Under the pieces are notes generated by a model. That model did no database searches and was not told where the DNA came from. It saw only the letters and a program-made list of their open reading frames with translations. This document shows positions 1 through 9,117 of a stretch of DNA of 64,000 nucleotides, in pieces (position 1 is the stretch's first letter; each line of letters starts with the position of its first letter). A program made the position numbers and the translations under genes. Source of the stretch: Flavobacterium daejeonense DSM 17708 (GTDB lineage: Bacteria > Bacteroidota > Bacteroidia > Flavobacteriales > Flavobacteriaceae); the NCBI RefSeq assembly GCF_000425425.1, contig NZ_AUDK01000019.1, positions 32,969 to 96,968 of the forward strand. The letters run 5' to 3'.

Positions 1-298
1 TATCGGGATGAGTTATACGACAGGGTGTAAATCTGATGTCCTCAATTACCACCAAACACATTCCCCTCTTTCAGAGGGGTAGGGGTGTGTAAAAACTAGC
101 AGTAAAGCTATCCGTAACGATTATAAAAAATAATTTGTGTAATCTGCGGTAAAAAAAACTTATGTGACTTATGTGGGTTTTAAAATTTAACCGCAAAGAT
201 TCACTAAGCTTTCCGCAAAGCCCACAAAGGGAATAAATTAATCCGCAACGATTATAAAAAATAATTAGCGAATTTGCGGTTTAAAAAAACAAAACAGT
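1..298. repeat. Intergenic stretch made of dispersed repeats
   Basis: No gene is seen here. Positions 41-95 hold a copy of the family I call D (ATTCCCCTCTT, CAGAGGGG, then AGGGGTGTGT). Positions 118-290 hold two related blocks with the words CGATTATAAAAAATAATT and TTTGCGGT or CTGCGGT, plus ACTTATGTGACTTATGTG. A similar tail recurs at about 24740-24785 and 28960-28990. The first bases (TATCGGGA) match half of the palindrome found at 1117 and 1468. Confidence 0.7.
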
Positions 299-1039
299 TT
301 ACGTAGCTCTAAAAAACTGATTATTCCCGATAACCTCCTTTAACGGATTCAAATCCTTCAGTTTTACCTTGTCATCAAAAGCAGCAATATGCCTGTCATG
401 ATGCACATCACTCCCCACAAAATCATACAGCCCCTTTTGTAGCAGACTTTCGGCAATCTTAGCAATATTTTCCCCGTAATAACCCGTCACCGCCAGTAAA
501 TTCAATTGGAACAAACAACCCGCTTTTTTAAGCCTGTCATATTCAGCGGTATTTTTATGGTAAAACAGATAACGCTCCGGATGCGCCAAAACAGGAGTAT
601 AACCCGCTACCTTCAAATCAAACAGTGTAGAATACAACTGAATCGGTGCATTGCTATACGATATTTCCACCAGCACGTAATTGTCCTTCAGAGTCAGTAA
701 CGGTTGGGTTTGAAACAGTCGTACAAACTGCTCGTCCATCATGTACTCGGCAGCAGCCTTAAACGGAGTACTAAACCCTTTTTCTGCAAGTGCTTTAACC
801 GTGTGGTTTTGGTTAGCAATAATTTGCTCATGCGTATTCTCCCAAAAATGCTGAATAATATGCGGAGTACAAATAAATTCACTGACCCCAAAGCTTAGCA
901 AAGCTTTAGTCAGTTGCAGCGTATCAGCAAAAGTCTTAGCACCATCGTCAATCCCGGGCAGTAAATGCGAATGAATATCAATATGGTTATCCGGAATCAA
1001 ATCCTTCAAAACCGATTTGGATTTTAAAAAACTAAACAT
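299..1039 (-). CDS. CpsB/YwqE-type PHP-domain tyrosine phosphatase
   Basis: The 246-residue protein has the PHP metal-site pattern: HSHLLPGIDDG near residues 23-33, CTPHI near 58, LAHPERY near 151 and GSDVHHDRH near 209. The family (CpsB, CapC, YwqE) removes phosphate from bacterial tyrosine kinases that control capsule or exopolysaccharide export, and acts in the cytoplasm. It lies at the left edge of the polysaccharide locus and reads away from it. No BY-kinase (Wzc) gene is in the window, so its substrate may lie to the left. A TATATTTG box at 1044-1051 sits only 4 bases before the start codon, so the leader may be very short. The family call is firm; the cellular substrate is inferred. 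Confidence 0.85.
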   Translation of the reverse strand: MFSFLKSKSVLKDLIPDNHIDIHSHLLPGIDDGAKTFADTLQLTKALLSFGVSEFICTPHIIQHFWENTHEQIIANQNHTVKALAEKGFSTPFKAAAEYMMDEQFVRLFQTQPLLTLKDNYVLVEISYSNAPIQLYSTLFDLKVAGYTPVLAHPERYLFYHKNTAEYDRLKKAGCLFQLNLLAVTGYYGENIAKIAESLLQKGLYDFVGSDVHHDRHIAAFDDKVKLKDLNPLKEVIGNNQFFRAT

Positions 1040-1043
1040 GCTG

Positions 1044-1051
1044 CAAATATA
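1044..1051 (-). promoter_or_regulatory. Putative -7 box for the PHP phosphatase gene
   Basis: The minus strand reads TATATTTG, a full match to the Bacteroidetes -7 motif TAnnTTTG, 4 bases before the start codon at 1039. No clear TTTG lies 19-21 bases further upstream. Transcription would start at or next to the start codon. Confidence 0.4.
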
Positions 1052-1541
1052 GGGAAAAGAGTTGTGGGTTGTTCGTTGTCCGTTGTCAGTTATCCCTTAT
1101 ACGTTATGGGTTGTGAGTCCCGATAGCTATCGGGACGAGAAGTCTTGCTTGCAATGTCCTTTTCAATTACCACAATCATATTCCCCTCTTCCAGAGGGGC
1201 TAGGGGTGTGTAAAAAAACAAGAGTATAAAATTTTCGGTTTTCCCCAACCCTAAAGGGAGCCGAAAATTCAGAACGTTCTTTATTAATAACAACGTCCTA
1301 TTTCTTTTTCCCATCCTTTAGGGATGGGGAAGGAAAAAGAAAAAACAAAAACCCCCCAGTTTTTTTCCACCCTTTAGGGCGGGGAAAGAAAAAAACTTTA
1401 GGGGTAGGAGAAAGAAAAGAAATGAAATGAAATGAAAAGTTTGTTCTCTATCGATATCAACAACTCATCCCGATAGCTATCGGGACTCACAACCCAGAAC
1501 TCACAACCCACAACCCTTTTTTAGGTTAATAATCGAAAATA

Positions 1542-1574
1542 ATTGCGTAGTCTCACAATCCCTTAGTATATTTA
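1542..1574 (+). promoter_or_regulatory. Putative promoter of wzm
   Basis: ATTG at 1542-1545, a 21-base spacer and TATATTTA at 1567-1574 resemble the Bacteroidetes TTTG-N19-21-TAnnTTTG promoter. It ends 28 bases before the wzm start codon. Confidence 0.45.
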
Positions 1575-1602
1575 CTCCTAAGGAAACAGATTATTCGGAT
1601 TC

Positions 1603-2472
1603 ATGAATCAAACGAACAAACAGCAACCGGACTGGTTATTTGAGATAACGCCTAAAAACAAATTCTTTTCATTGAATTTAAAAGAAGTGTGGCGTTACCG
1701 CGATTTACTCAGTCTTTTTGTAAAAAGAGACATCGTTACGGTGTATAAGCAAACCGTTTTAGGGCCACTTTGGTATTTAATTCAGCCCTTATTTACCTCC
1801 ATAACGTTTACGATTGTGTTCAATAATCTGGCAGGAATTAGTACCGGAGTCGTGCCCCCTTTTCTGTTCAATTTGGCCAGTATTACGGTGTGGAATTACT
1901 TCACCGCCTGTTTCACCGGAACATCCAATACCTTTGTGTCCAATGCCGGAATTTTTGGGAAAGTCTATTTTCCCCGAATCATAGCCCCGTTGACCACGGT
2001 AATTTCCAATTTGCTGAAATTTGGCATCCAACTCTTTATCTTTTTTGTTTTTTATGCTTATTTTTATTGGAAAGGAGCACCTTTACATTTTAATTGGGCG
2101 ACCCCTTTTTTCCCGTTTACCGTTATTGTAATGGGAGTTTTAGGCTTAGGACTCGGAATGATTATTTCGTCGATGGTCACTAAATACAGGGATTTAAGTT
2201 ATTTGATTGGTTTTGGAGTACAATTGTTGATGTACATTTCGGCGGTCATTTACCCGATGGCATTAATTGAAGAAAAAATCCCCGAATACGCCTGGATCAT
2301 TCAGTATAATCCCCTGGCTTATATTGTCGAAACCAGCCGTTATATGTTGTTAGGAATAGGTGAATTGCCCTTAGGCGGAATGCTATATACCCTGATTTTT
2401 ACATTTTGTATATTTATATTTGGAGTATTATTGTTTAACCGAACAGAGAAAAGTTTTATTGATACGGTGTAA
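1603..2472 (+). CDS. wzm: Polysaccharide ABC transporter permease (Wzm type)
   Basis: The 289-residue protein is an ABC-2 type permease with about six hydrophobic segments. It has the usual N-terminal layout of the O-antigen/teichoic-acid exporter family: an amphipathic region with [12 protein letters not shown] near residue 40, then [10 protein letters not shown]. With the Wzt ATPase it would carry lipid-linked polysaccharide across the inner membrane. wzm and wzt are normally adjacent, but here a four-helix-bundle gene and its repeat arrays lie between them. The length is normal for the family. The family and role are secure; the exact glycan is unknown. Confidence 0.9.
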   Translation: MNQTNKQQPDWLFEITPKNKFFSLNLKEVWRYRDLLSLFVKRDIVTVYKQTVLGPLWYLIQPLFTSITFTIVFNNLAGISTGVVPPFLFNLASITVWNYFTACFTGTSNTFVSNAGIFGKVYFPRIIAPLTTVISNLLKFGIQLFIFFVFYAYFYWKGAPLHFNWATPFFPFTVIVMGVLGLGLGMIISSMVTKYRDLSYLIGFGVQLLMYISAVIYPMALIEEKIPEYAWIIQYNPLAYIVETSRYMLLGIGELPLGGMLYTLIFTFCIFIFGVLLFNRTEKSFIDTV

Positions 2473-2475
2473 TTT

Positions 2476-2659
2476 AGTGAGTAGTGAGAAGTGAGTAGTG
2501 AGAAGTGAGAAGTGAGTAGTGAGAAGTGAGTAGTGAATAGTGAGAAGTGAATAGTGAGAAGTGAATAGTGAGAAGTGAATAGTGAGAAGTGAATAGATAA
2601 TTATTACATTTTTTATTAACTATTTACAACTCACCACTCATGACTCACCATTTACTATT
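2476..2659. repeat. Left heptad-repeat array of the four-helix-bundle cassette
   Basis: About 17 tandem 7-base units of the form AGTGAGA, AGTGAGT or AGTGAAT run from 2476 to 2596. After a 28-base spacer comes the reverse-complement form (CTCACCACTCATGACTCACC, 2631-2650). The two parts could pair as a long hairpin. The array starts 3 bases after the wzm stop codon. Confidence 0.9.
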
Positions 2660-2670
2660 AAAAAAAAGAT

Positions 2671-3021
2671 ATGGATCATAAAGATTTAGATGTTTGGAAG
2701 AAAAGTATGGATTTGGTTGAATCTGTTTATAAATTGACGCAACAATTTCCAGAAGCTGAAAAGTTTGGGCTAATCAGTCAAATGAGAAGATCGGCTGTTT
2801 CAATTCCGTCAAATATTGCAGAAGGAACTGCTAGAAAGGGAGATAAAGAATTGTTACAATTTCTTTATATTGCAATTGGTTCTGTTGCTGAACTGGAAAC
2901 ACAATATTTGATTGCTATTCGGTTAGGATTTATATCAAATCATACTCTTGTGGAACAGCAATTGACAGAAGTAAAGAAACTATTGTTAGGATTTAAAAAT
3001 TACATAGATAGAAAGAAGTGA
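2671..3021 (+). CDS. Four-helix-bundle protein (S23 / 23S-rRNA intervening-sequence family)
   Basis: The 116-residue protein matches the S23-type four-helix-bundle family: DLDVWKKSMDLV near residue 5, FGLISQMRRSAVSIPSNIAEG near 34, and helical segments after that. Members were first noticed as ORFs within 23S rRNA intervening sequences; their biochemical role is not established. Here there is no rRNA. The gene sits between wzm and wzt with AGTGAGA-type arrays on both sides, and its TGA stop lies inside the first right-hand unit. The start at 2671 is 10 bases past the left array. I infer it is cargo or a helper of the repeat family, not a polysaccharide gene. A second, divergent member is at 52319-52690. 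Confidence 0.85.
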   Translation: MDHKDLDVWKKSMDLVESVYKLTQQFPEAEKFGLISQMRRSAVSIPSNIAEGTARKGDKELLQFLYIAIGSVAELETQYLIAIRLGFISNHTLVEQQLTEVKKLLLGFKNYIDRKK

Positions 3022-3266
3022 AAAGTGAGAAGTGAAAAGTGAGAAGTGAAAAGTGAGAAGTGAAAAGTGAAAAGTGAGAAGAAGTATTATCACTCACCAC
3101 TCACCATTCACCACTCATCATTCACCACTCACCACTCACCATTCACCATTCACCATTCACCATTCACCACTCACCATTCACCACTCACCATTCACCATTC
3201 ACCATTCACCATTCACCATTCACCACTCACTACTCACTACTCAGCACTCACCATTCACTACTCACC
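3013..3266. repeat. Right heptad-repeat array of the four-helix-bundle cassette
   Basis: AAGTGAA/AAGTGAG units run from about 3013 to 3081. They are followed by roughly 175 bases of the complementary type (CACTCACCATTCACC and variants) up to 3265. The last unit abuts the wzt ATG at 3267, so the wzt leader is repeat DNA. Frames open through this array encode only His/Ser/Thr-rich repeats and are not genes. Confidence 0.9.
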
Positions 3267-4541
3267 ATGAAAGAAATCATCATCAAAGCCGAAAACATCT
3301 CCAAGCAGTACCGACTCGGAAAGGTAGGCACCGGAACCATAAAGCACGACCTCAACCGTTGGTGGCACAGTCTCATCGGTAAGGAAGATCCCTATTTAAA
3401 AATTGGGGAAGCCAATGACCGTTCCGTTAAAGGAGAGAGTGATTACGTTTGGGCATTGCAGGATATTAATTTCGAAATAGCCAAAGGAGAGGTGGTGGGT
3501 ATTATTGGGAAAAACGGAGCAGGGAAATCCACGTTGTTAAAGATTTTGTCACGGGTGACTTCGCCTACTACCGGCAGTGTGAAATTTGGAGGGCGTGTGG
3601 CTTCCTTACTCGAAGTAGGAACAGGATTTAATGGTGAAATGACCGGTCGTGAGAATATTTTCCTGAACGGAGCCATTTTAGGGATGACCAAAAAAGAAAT
3701 CGCGTCTAAGTTGGATGAAATTATCGAATTCTCCGGCTGTGAACGCTATATTGATACTCCGGTAAAGCGATACAGCAGCGGAATGTATGTGCGCCTGGCC
3801 TTTGCCGTAGCCGCTTTCCTCGAACCTGAAATATTAATAGTTGATGAAGTCTTAGCCGTAGGAGATGCTGAATTCCAGAAAAAAGCCATTGGCAAGATGC
3901 AGGATATTTCTAAAGGCGAAGGTAGAACAGTCTTGTTTGTAAGTCATAATATGGCAGCGGTAAAGAGTTTGTGTACCAGAGGGATTGTATTGGAGCATGG
4001 GAAAGTGGCGTTTGAGGGGGGGATTGATGAGGCTTTAAATAGATACCTATCTTCAAAATTTACCCAAATGGTTTGGAAAGGAATCGATGGAGATGAAACT
4101 TTATCTTTAATGTCAGTTTCAATTAATAATTTTTCAAGGGATTCAAATTTAAAGACTTCAGATTCCTTGCAAATTTTGTTACAATTTAAGTTGGGTATTG
4201 TTCTTAATGATATTGTGCTAGGTTTTTCAGTATTATCGGGTATTGCAAATCCTTTAGTAGGTGTTTTATATAATGATTATAATGATTATACAGTTATTAA
4301 TCCTGGAGAGTATGAAGTTTCCTTTATAATACCGCCTTATAGTTTGGCGTCAGGTGATTATGAAATTGAATTTAACCTTTCGATACATAATGTTAAGAAA
4401 TTTACAACCCAAAAATCTAATCTGACATTTAATCTTCTGGCGGATTCAGAAGTAGGTAATAAATTTTTTCTTCAAAATCATCCCAATTATAATTCAGTTG
4501 TCAGACCGAACTGGTTTGAGTACTTAAAAAAAAATAGGTAA
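3267..4541 (+). CDS. wzt: Polysaccharide ABC transporter ATPase with C-terminal glycan-binding domain (Wzt type)
   Basis: The 424-residue protein has a nucleotide-binding domain with Walker A GKNGAGKS (81-88), signature RYSSGMYVRL (168-177), Walker B ILIVDEVLAVGD (189-200) and switch His in VSHN (225-228). A beta-rich C-terminal domain from about residue 265 matches the position of the Wzt domain that recognises the finished O-chain. It partners Wzm. The base composition drops sharply to AT-rich at about 4050, where the C-terminal domain begins, and stays so through the following genes. This suggests the glycan-recognition half was acquired with the downstream cassette. It is followed 3 bases later by a methyltransferase gene. 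Confidence 0.92.
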   Translation: MKEIIIKAENISKQYRLGKVGTGTIKHDLNRWWHSLIGKEDPYLKIGEANDRSVKGESDYVWALQDINFEIAKGEVVGIIGKNGAGKSTLLKILSRVTSPTTGSVKFGGRVASLLEVGTGFNGEMTGRENIFLNGAILGMTKKEIASKLDEIIEFSGCERYIDTPVKRYSSGMYVRLAFAVAAFLEPEILIVDEVLAVGDAEFQKKAIGKMQDISKGEGRTVLFVSHNMAAVKSLCTRGIVLEHGKVAFEGGIDEALNRYLSSKFTQMVWKGIDGDETLSLMSVSINNFSRDSNLKTSDSLQILLQFKLGIVLNDIVLGFSVLSGIANPLVGVLYNDYNDYTVINPGEYEVSFIIPPYSLASGDYEIEFNLSIHNVKKFTTQKSNLTFNLLADSEVGNKFFLQNHPNYNSVVRPNWFEYLKKNR

Positions 4542-4544
4542 ATT

Positions 4545-5354
4545 ATGGTGTTTAAACTTTTAAAGAATGCTATAAAAAGATTTTTGATTGCAGTAAATCA
4601 GAAAGTATTTTACACTGATTTTCAGAAGGAAATGCTTAAAGCAAAAAAAACAGTTTCAGAGGGAGTGATTTCTCTTTTTGGAAAACAATTTTATTATCAT
4701 CATGGGATTGCTTTTTATGTTACTTATCAAGAGATTTTTGTAAAAGGTATTTACAATTTTAAAACAGATAGTAAAAAACCGGTGATTTTAGATTGTGGGG
4801 CAAATATGGGATTAAGTGTGTTATTCTTCTCAAGAAATTTTCCAAATGCTGAAATTTTTGCTTTTGAACCGGATAAAAAAGTTTTGAGTTATTTGGAAAA
4901 AAACATAGCTTCTCAAAATCTTAAAAATGTCCATTTAATCCAAAAAGGAGTTTGGTCATCAGAAACTATTTTAAAATTTTATACTGATAGTGGAATGGGA
5001 GGAAGGTTAGCTATGAAATATAATAATCAAATCCCTGAATTTGTTCCTACGATTAGATTACGAGATTATTTGGAACGTCCGATCACTTTTTTAAAAATGG
5101 ATATTGAGGGGGCGGAATATGAAGTTTTAAATGATATTGAAGATAGATTAACTAATATTGAAAATGTTTTTTTAGAATATCATAGTATTTTTGACGAAGA
5201 ACAACATTTAGATGAAATATTGGCAATTTTCAAGCGTAATGGTTTTCGTTATCATTTAAGTCAGTCTTTTTCAAGAAATCGCCCATTTATAGATAAGAAT
5301 ATTGGATGTGAAAAATATGATATGGCTATTAATATTTATGCTTACAAAAGCTAA
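4545..5354 (+). CDS. FkbM-family SAM-dependent methyltransferase
   Basis: The 269-residue protein has the FkbM-type Rossmann motif VILDCGANMGLSVLFFSRNF near residue 81, an acidic motif AFEPDKKV near 106, and FLKMDIEGAEYEVL near 183. Family members O-methylate sugars and other small molecules. In ABC-transporter-dependent O-antigen systems, methylation can cap the chain and serve as the signal read by the Wzt C-terminal domain, and the gene directly follows wzt. A terminator or decoration role is therefore plausible but inferred. The AT-rich composition matches the downstream glycosyltransferases. Confidence 0.85.
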   Translation: MVFKLLKNAIKRFLIAVNQKVFYTDFQKEMLKAKKTVSEGVISLFGKQFYYHHGIAFYVTYQEIFVKGIYNFKTDSKKPVILDCGANMGLSVLFFSRNFPNAEIFAFEPDKKVLSYLEKNIASQNLKNVHLIQKGVWSSETILKFYTDSGMGGRLAMKYNNQIPEFVPTIRLRDYLERPITFLKMDIEGAEYEVLNDIEDRLTNIENVFLEYHSIFDEEQHLDEILAIFKRNGFRYHLSQSFSRNRPFIDKNIGCEKYDMAINIYAYKS

Positions 5355-5362
5355 AAAGAAAT

Positions 5363-6208
5363 ATGATTTCAATTATAATATGTTGTAGGAAAAAAAAAAT
5401 AGATTTTGAATTAGAATTAAATATTCAAATGACTATTGGATGTGAGTACGAGTTAATAGTTATTGATAACTCAGAAAACAAATATTCTATATTTGAAGCT
5501 TATAATTTAGGAATTGAACAAAGTAAAGGAGAATATTTGTGCTTTATTCATGATGACATATTATTTCATACTCAGGATTGGGGAAATGTAATCAGTAATA
5601 TTTTTGCGTCAGATGCATATATAGGATTGATAGGGATTGCAGGTGCCAAAATGAAAACAAAGATGCCTTCAGCCTGGTGGGATTGCCCTAAAGAATATAA
5701 AATGCTAAATATTATTCAGCATCTTAATTCAAATATAGTAGAACATCAACAAATAGGGTGGAGAGAGAATACGATTGAAGAGGTTGTTGTAATTGACGGA
5801 GTTTTTATGGTAGCCAAAAAATTATCTTTTTTAAGATTTAACGAAAAAATGTTTGGTTTTCATAATTACGATATGAATCTTTCATTGGAATGTTTGATTA
5901 ATAATTATAAAATTGTTGTTACAAAGGAAATTTTGATAGAACATTTTTCACTAGGGACTTTAAATGAATCTTGGTACACTTCAACAATTAAATTTAGAAA
6001 ACTATATAGAAGGTATTTGCCTTTAAAAATAGATAGTTTGAATTCCGGAGTTTTAAAATTTGCGGAAATTCAAAATGGAATGTGTTTTACAATGGGCTTA
6101 TTAGCTTTAGGTAATAAAAAAGAATCTCTAAAATATTGGTTGCAACTATTATTACTTAAACCATATTCTAAATTTCATTTTAAATTTTTAAAAAGATTGA
6201 TTCAATAA
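5363..6208 (+). CDS. Glycosyltransferase-like protein (GT2-type, StrF-like group)
   Basis: The 281-residue protein starts with MISIIICCRKK and continues with ELIVIDNSENKYSIFEAYN and a short acidic motif IHDDILFHT near residue 62. This resembles the GT-A family often labelled streptomycin-biosynthesis StrF-like. It would transfer a sugar onto the growing polysaccharide in the cytoplasm; donor and acceptor cannot be read from sequence. Its stop overlaps the next start by one base (TAATG), so the two genes are translationally coupled. Confidence 0.75.
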   Translation: MISIIICCRKKKIDFELELNIQMTIGCEYELIVIDNSENKYSIFEAYNLGIEQSKGEYLCFIHDDILFHTQDWGNVISNIFASDAYIGLIGIAGAKMKTKMPSAWWDCPKEYKMLNIIQHLNSNIVEHQQIGWRENTIEEVVVIDGVFMVAKKLSFLRFNEKMFGFHNYDMNLSLECLINNYKIVVTKEILIEHFSLGTLNESWYTSTIKFRKLYRRYLPLKIDSLNSGVLKFAEIQNGMCFTMGLLALGNKKESLKYWLQLLLLKPYSKFHFKFLKRLIQ

Positions 6209-7122
6209 TGCTAGCCATAATTATCCCATATTACAAACTTACTTTTTTTGAAGATACCTTAGCTTCGTTAGCTACTCAAACGGATAAAAGATTTAAAGTT
6301 TACATTGGGGATGATGCCAGTCCGGAGAATCCAACAGCATTAATAGACAAATACCGGGGAAAATTTGATTTTAAATATCATCGGTTTGATGAAAATTTAG
6401 GAGGGGTATCATTGACTAAACAATGGGAGCGTTGTATTGAGCTGTCAGGGGATGAGGAATGGTTAATGATTTTGGGAGATGATGATGTGTTAGGTAAAAA
6501 TGTGGTAGAGGAATTTTATAAAACTTTTCTAATTGCTGGAAATAAAGTAAATTTATTTAGGTTTAATTTAAGGGTTATAGATGAAAAAAACGCTTTGTTA
6601 CACGTGAATGAGGCCTTACAAGAGATTGACTCCTCTTATGATTTGTTGGAAAAAATATTTTTGCTGAAAGAAATTATTACAATGAGCGAGTTTGTTTTTA
6701 CGAGAAAAATTTATGAGCAAAATAATGGGATAGTAGCATTTCCGTTGGCTTGGTTTTCAGATTATGCCACTTGGTTGTTATATGGTAAAAAAACAGGGAT
6801 ATTCAATATAAATAATGCTTCCGTTTATTGGAGACTAAGTAAAGTCAATATCTCGTCAAAATCAACAGATATAAAAGAAATTGAATTGAAAGTTACTAGT
6901 TTATTTTTATTTAATTCTTTTTTGAAAGATAATTTAAATATTGATAAAGAAGAGTTAAATAAATACCAATTTAACTATCTGTTGAATCAATTGAATGTCA
7001 TTAAATTCTTTTCAGCTTTAAGGTTAATACTTGTCGTAATGATTCGTTTAAGAAAAAAAGACATTATAATTGTATTATATAAATATATAGGCAGAAAAGT
7101 GAGTAGAAAAATATTTAACTGA
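6208..7122 (+). CDS. Family 2 glycosyltransferase
   Basis: The 304-residue protein has a GT-A fold start (MLAIIIPYYKLTFFEDTLAS), a nucleotide-binding segment VYIGDDASPEN near residue 31 and a metal-binding DXD-type motif MILGDDDVLG near 87. The C-terminal third is basic and hydrophobic, suggesting membrane association. It would add one sugar of the repeat unit; specificity is unknown. It is part of an AT-rich run of genes spaced by only a few bases. Confidence 0.85.
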   Translation: MLAIIIPYYKLTFFEDTLASLATQTDKRFKVYIGDDASPENPTALIDKYRGKFDFKYHRFDENLGGVSLTKQWERCIELSGDEEWLMILGDDDVLGKNVVEEFYKTFLIAGNKVNLFRFNLRVIDEKNALLHVNEALQEIDSSYDLLEKIFLLKEIITMSEFVFTRKIYEQNNGIVAFPLAWFSDYATWLLYGKKTGIFNINNASVYWRLSKVNISSKSTDIKEIELKVTSLFLFNSFLKDNLNIDKEELNKYQFNYLLNQLNVIKFFSALRLILVVMIRLRKKDIIIVLYKYIGRKVSRKIFN

Positions 7123-7124
7123 TT

Positions 7125-8174
7125 ATGAAGGTGTTAGTTCCACATCAAAAAGACCAAAATATATACCTTGATGAGATTATTAAATATTCTGAAAGTGAAT
7201 TCGTGTTTGGAAACTTTAAGGATTTTAATTCTTCTTTTGATATCGTAAATATTCAGTTTCCCGAAGCGATTTTTGATTGGAAAGTTCCAACTCAAACAGA
7301 ATTAAATGAATTAGAATCTCAGATTAGAATCTGGAAAATGAGTTCTAAAATTGTTTATACGATGAATGATTTTAAAAAGCACTATGATAAAAAAGAAAAT
7401 TTTGATAATTTGTTTTCATTAATTCATAAAAATGCAGATGCTGTAATTCACTTAGGGAATTACTCGATGCAACATTGTCAGAAAATGTTTTCTGAAGATT
7501 GTATTCATACAATAATTCATCATCCTCTATATAGTAGTTTACTGGAAAGTGGAAAAAGAGAAAATATAGAGGAAATATATAAAATTGATTTGGAAAATAA
7601 ATTTGTCGTTTCCGTAATCGGGGGCATCAGGTCTAAGGAGGAAATGAAACTAATATTTAAGATATTCAAAAAAATTCCCGTAAAGAATAAATTTTTAGTA
7701 GTGCCCAGAATGTTTCAATTTCTTGAAATTCCTGATTATATTCCTTATCGATTTAGGAAAAAGTATCGAAAGTTAATGGAAAGTCTATATTGTTTGTCAT
7801 TATCTAAAAAGCAGTATTATTTTAATTCTCTTTTTTTAGATTATTCCTATTTAATAAATTTAGTTGACAGAAGTTCTGTAATAATTATTCCCAGAGTAAG
7901 GAATTTGAATTCAGGTAATTTGTTTCTGGGGTTGACATTCGATAAACCAATGGTTATACCAGGAATAGGAAATTTGACAGAAGAGGCAGATAATTTTGGG
8001 TTACCTGTTTTTGATATAATAAACAATTCATACGAAGACGTAATTAATAAAGTCTTAGAATTAGAGCATAATTCGTATTTTCAAACAAAACAATTTCAAG
8101 ATAAAAAAAAAGAGTATCAACCCGAGAAAATAGCTATGAAATATGATAGTTTCTTTAAGTCTTTAATATTTTAG
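7125..8174 (+). CDS. Putative GT-B type glycosyltransferase
   Basis: I do not recognise a precise family for this 349-residue protein. It starts MKVLVPHQKDQN, has an N-terminal half with IVYTMNDFKKHYDKK near residue 79, and a C-terminal half with FVVSVIGGIRSKEEMKLIFK near 154 and NSGNLFLGLTFDKPMVIPG near 262. This two-domain layout, with a segment like the donor-binding loop of GT-B enzymes, and its place among glycosyltransferase genes (gaps of 2 and 3 bases) suggest a sugar transferase. The function is inferred from context and fold-like features only. Confidence 0.6.
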   Translation: MKVLVPHQKDQNIYLDEIIKYSESEFVFGNFKDFNSSFDIVNIQFPEAIFDWKVPTQTELNELESQIRIWKMSSKIVYTMNDFKKHYDKKENFDNLFSLIHKNADAVIHLGNYSMQHCQKMFSEDCIHTIIHHPLYSSLLESGKRENIEEIYKIDLENKFVVSVIGGIRSKEEMKLIFKIFKKIPVKNKFLVVPRMFQFLEIPDYIPYRFRKKYRKLMESLYCLSLSKKQYYFNSLFLDYSYLINLVDRSSVIIIPRVRNLNSGNLFLGLTFDKPMVIPGIGNLTEEADNFGLPVFDIINNSYEDVINKVLELEHNSYFQTKQFQDKKKEYQPEKIAMKYDSFFKSLIF

Positions 8175-8177
8175 AAA

Positions 8178-9116
8178 ATGAATCCTCTGGTTTCTATTAT
8201 CATTCCCACCTACAATCGCGCCCATCTTATTGGTGAAACGCTAGATTCTGTTATGGCACAAACCTATCAAAATTGGGAATGTATTATTGTGGATGATGGT
8301 AGTGAAGATGACACTCTTGCAGTTTTAGAAAGGTATTTAATTGCCGATACCCGATTTCAGTTTCATTATCGTCCAATAGATAGAATTAAGGGAGCAAATA
8401 GCTGCCGGAATTATGGATTTGAGTTAAGCAAGGGAGAATATATAAAATGGTTTGATAGTGATGATATAATGTTTTCTGATTGTTTGGAGAAACAAATTGA
8501 AAATAGTCACACTTTTGATGTTTCGGTTTGTCAGGTTGTAAAATATGATTTTGAAAATCAAAAAATACTGGGAATGACACAAATTAATTCCGATCAATTG
8601 ATTTTGGATTATCTTTTAGGGAAAATTACTTTCTACATTATCTCACCGTTATGGAAAAAAGAGTTTGTTAAAAGACAAAAAGGATTATTTGATGAATCTA
8701 TTTCTAATTTAGACGATTGGGATTTTAATTTAAGAATGCTATATGAAAATCCTGTAATTAAATTTATAAATGAAGGATTAATATATTATCGTATTCATAA
8801 TGAATCTCTATCTCAGGAATTAGGAAAATTGAATAGAAAAGAAATAGCATCTGAATTAAAAGCAAGAGATAAGCATATAAAATTATTAGAAAGAAATAAC
8901 GATGTTATTAATTCTAATGCGTTACAAAATTTTACTAAAAATAGGGTTAAGTATTTTTTGAGAGAGGCGTTGGTAAGAAAAGATGCTAATGATTTGTTTC
9001 TTTGCAAAGAATTATTCAAAAGACAAATAAAATTGTTTGATTTTATAGATTTATTTAAATCTGTATTTGCAGTTACAACATTTAAAATTTTTGGCAAAGG
9101 TTATAAATATTTATAA
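8178..9116 (+). CDS. Family 2 glycosyltransferase
   Basis: The 312-residue protein opens with the classic GT2 pattern PLVSIIIPTYNRAHLIGETL, then IIVDDGSEDDT near residue 36 and the DXD-type motif WFDSDDIMF near 92. The first 100 residues are strongly conserved, and the C-terminal part is AT-rich in codon use and variable. It is a cytoplasmic transferase acting on the polysaccharide; donor and linkage are unknown. The next gene starts one base after its stop codon. Confidence 0.88.
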   Translation: MNPLVSIIIPTYNRAHLIGETLDSVMAQTYQNWECIIVDDGSEDDTLAVLERYLIADTRFQFHYRPIDRIKGANSCRNYGFELSKGEYIKWFDSDDIMFSDCLEKQIENSHTFDVSVCQVVKYDFENQKILGMTQINSDQLILDYLLGKITFYIISPLWKKEFVKRQKGLFDESISNLDDWDFNLRMLYENPVIKFINEGLIYYRIHNESLSQELGKLNRKEIASELKARDKHIKLLERNNDVINSNALQNFTKNRVKYFLREALVRKDANDLFLCKELFKRQIKLFDFIDLFKSVFAVTTFKIFGKGYKYL

Positions 9117-9117
9117 A

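Larger units (their letters stand above)
1040..1602. repeat. Repeat graveyard bracketed by inverted palindromic repeats
   Basis: This 560-base gap before wzm has no convincing gene. Its outer parts are inverted copies of GGTTGTGAG-type words (about 1060-1136 and 1461-1520), each carrying the palindrome core TCCCGATAGCTATCGGGA (1117-1136 and 1468-1485). Nested inside are a family D copy (1162-1215) and a solo copy of the DUF559-associated family C (1226-1400, CCCCAACCCTAAAGGGAGCC and CCCTTTAGGGCGGGGAAAG). The layout suggests repeats inserted into repeats. Confidence 0.75.

Noticed and set aside
2476..3266. Possible CRISPR array in the repeat-rich region
   Set aside because: Units are 7 bases long, contiguous and degenerate, with no spacers and no cas genes nearby.
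3067..3382. Two overlapping forward frames of 67 and 102 codons rich in His, Ser and Thr
   Set aside because: They are translations of the TCACCAT heptad array and run into wzt in the wrong frame.
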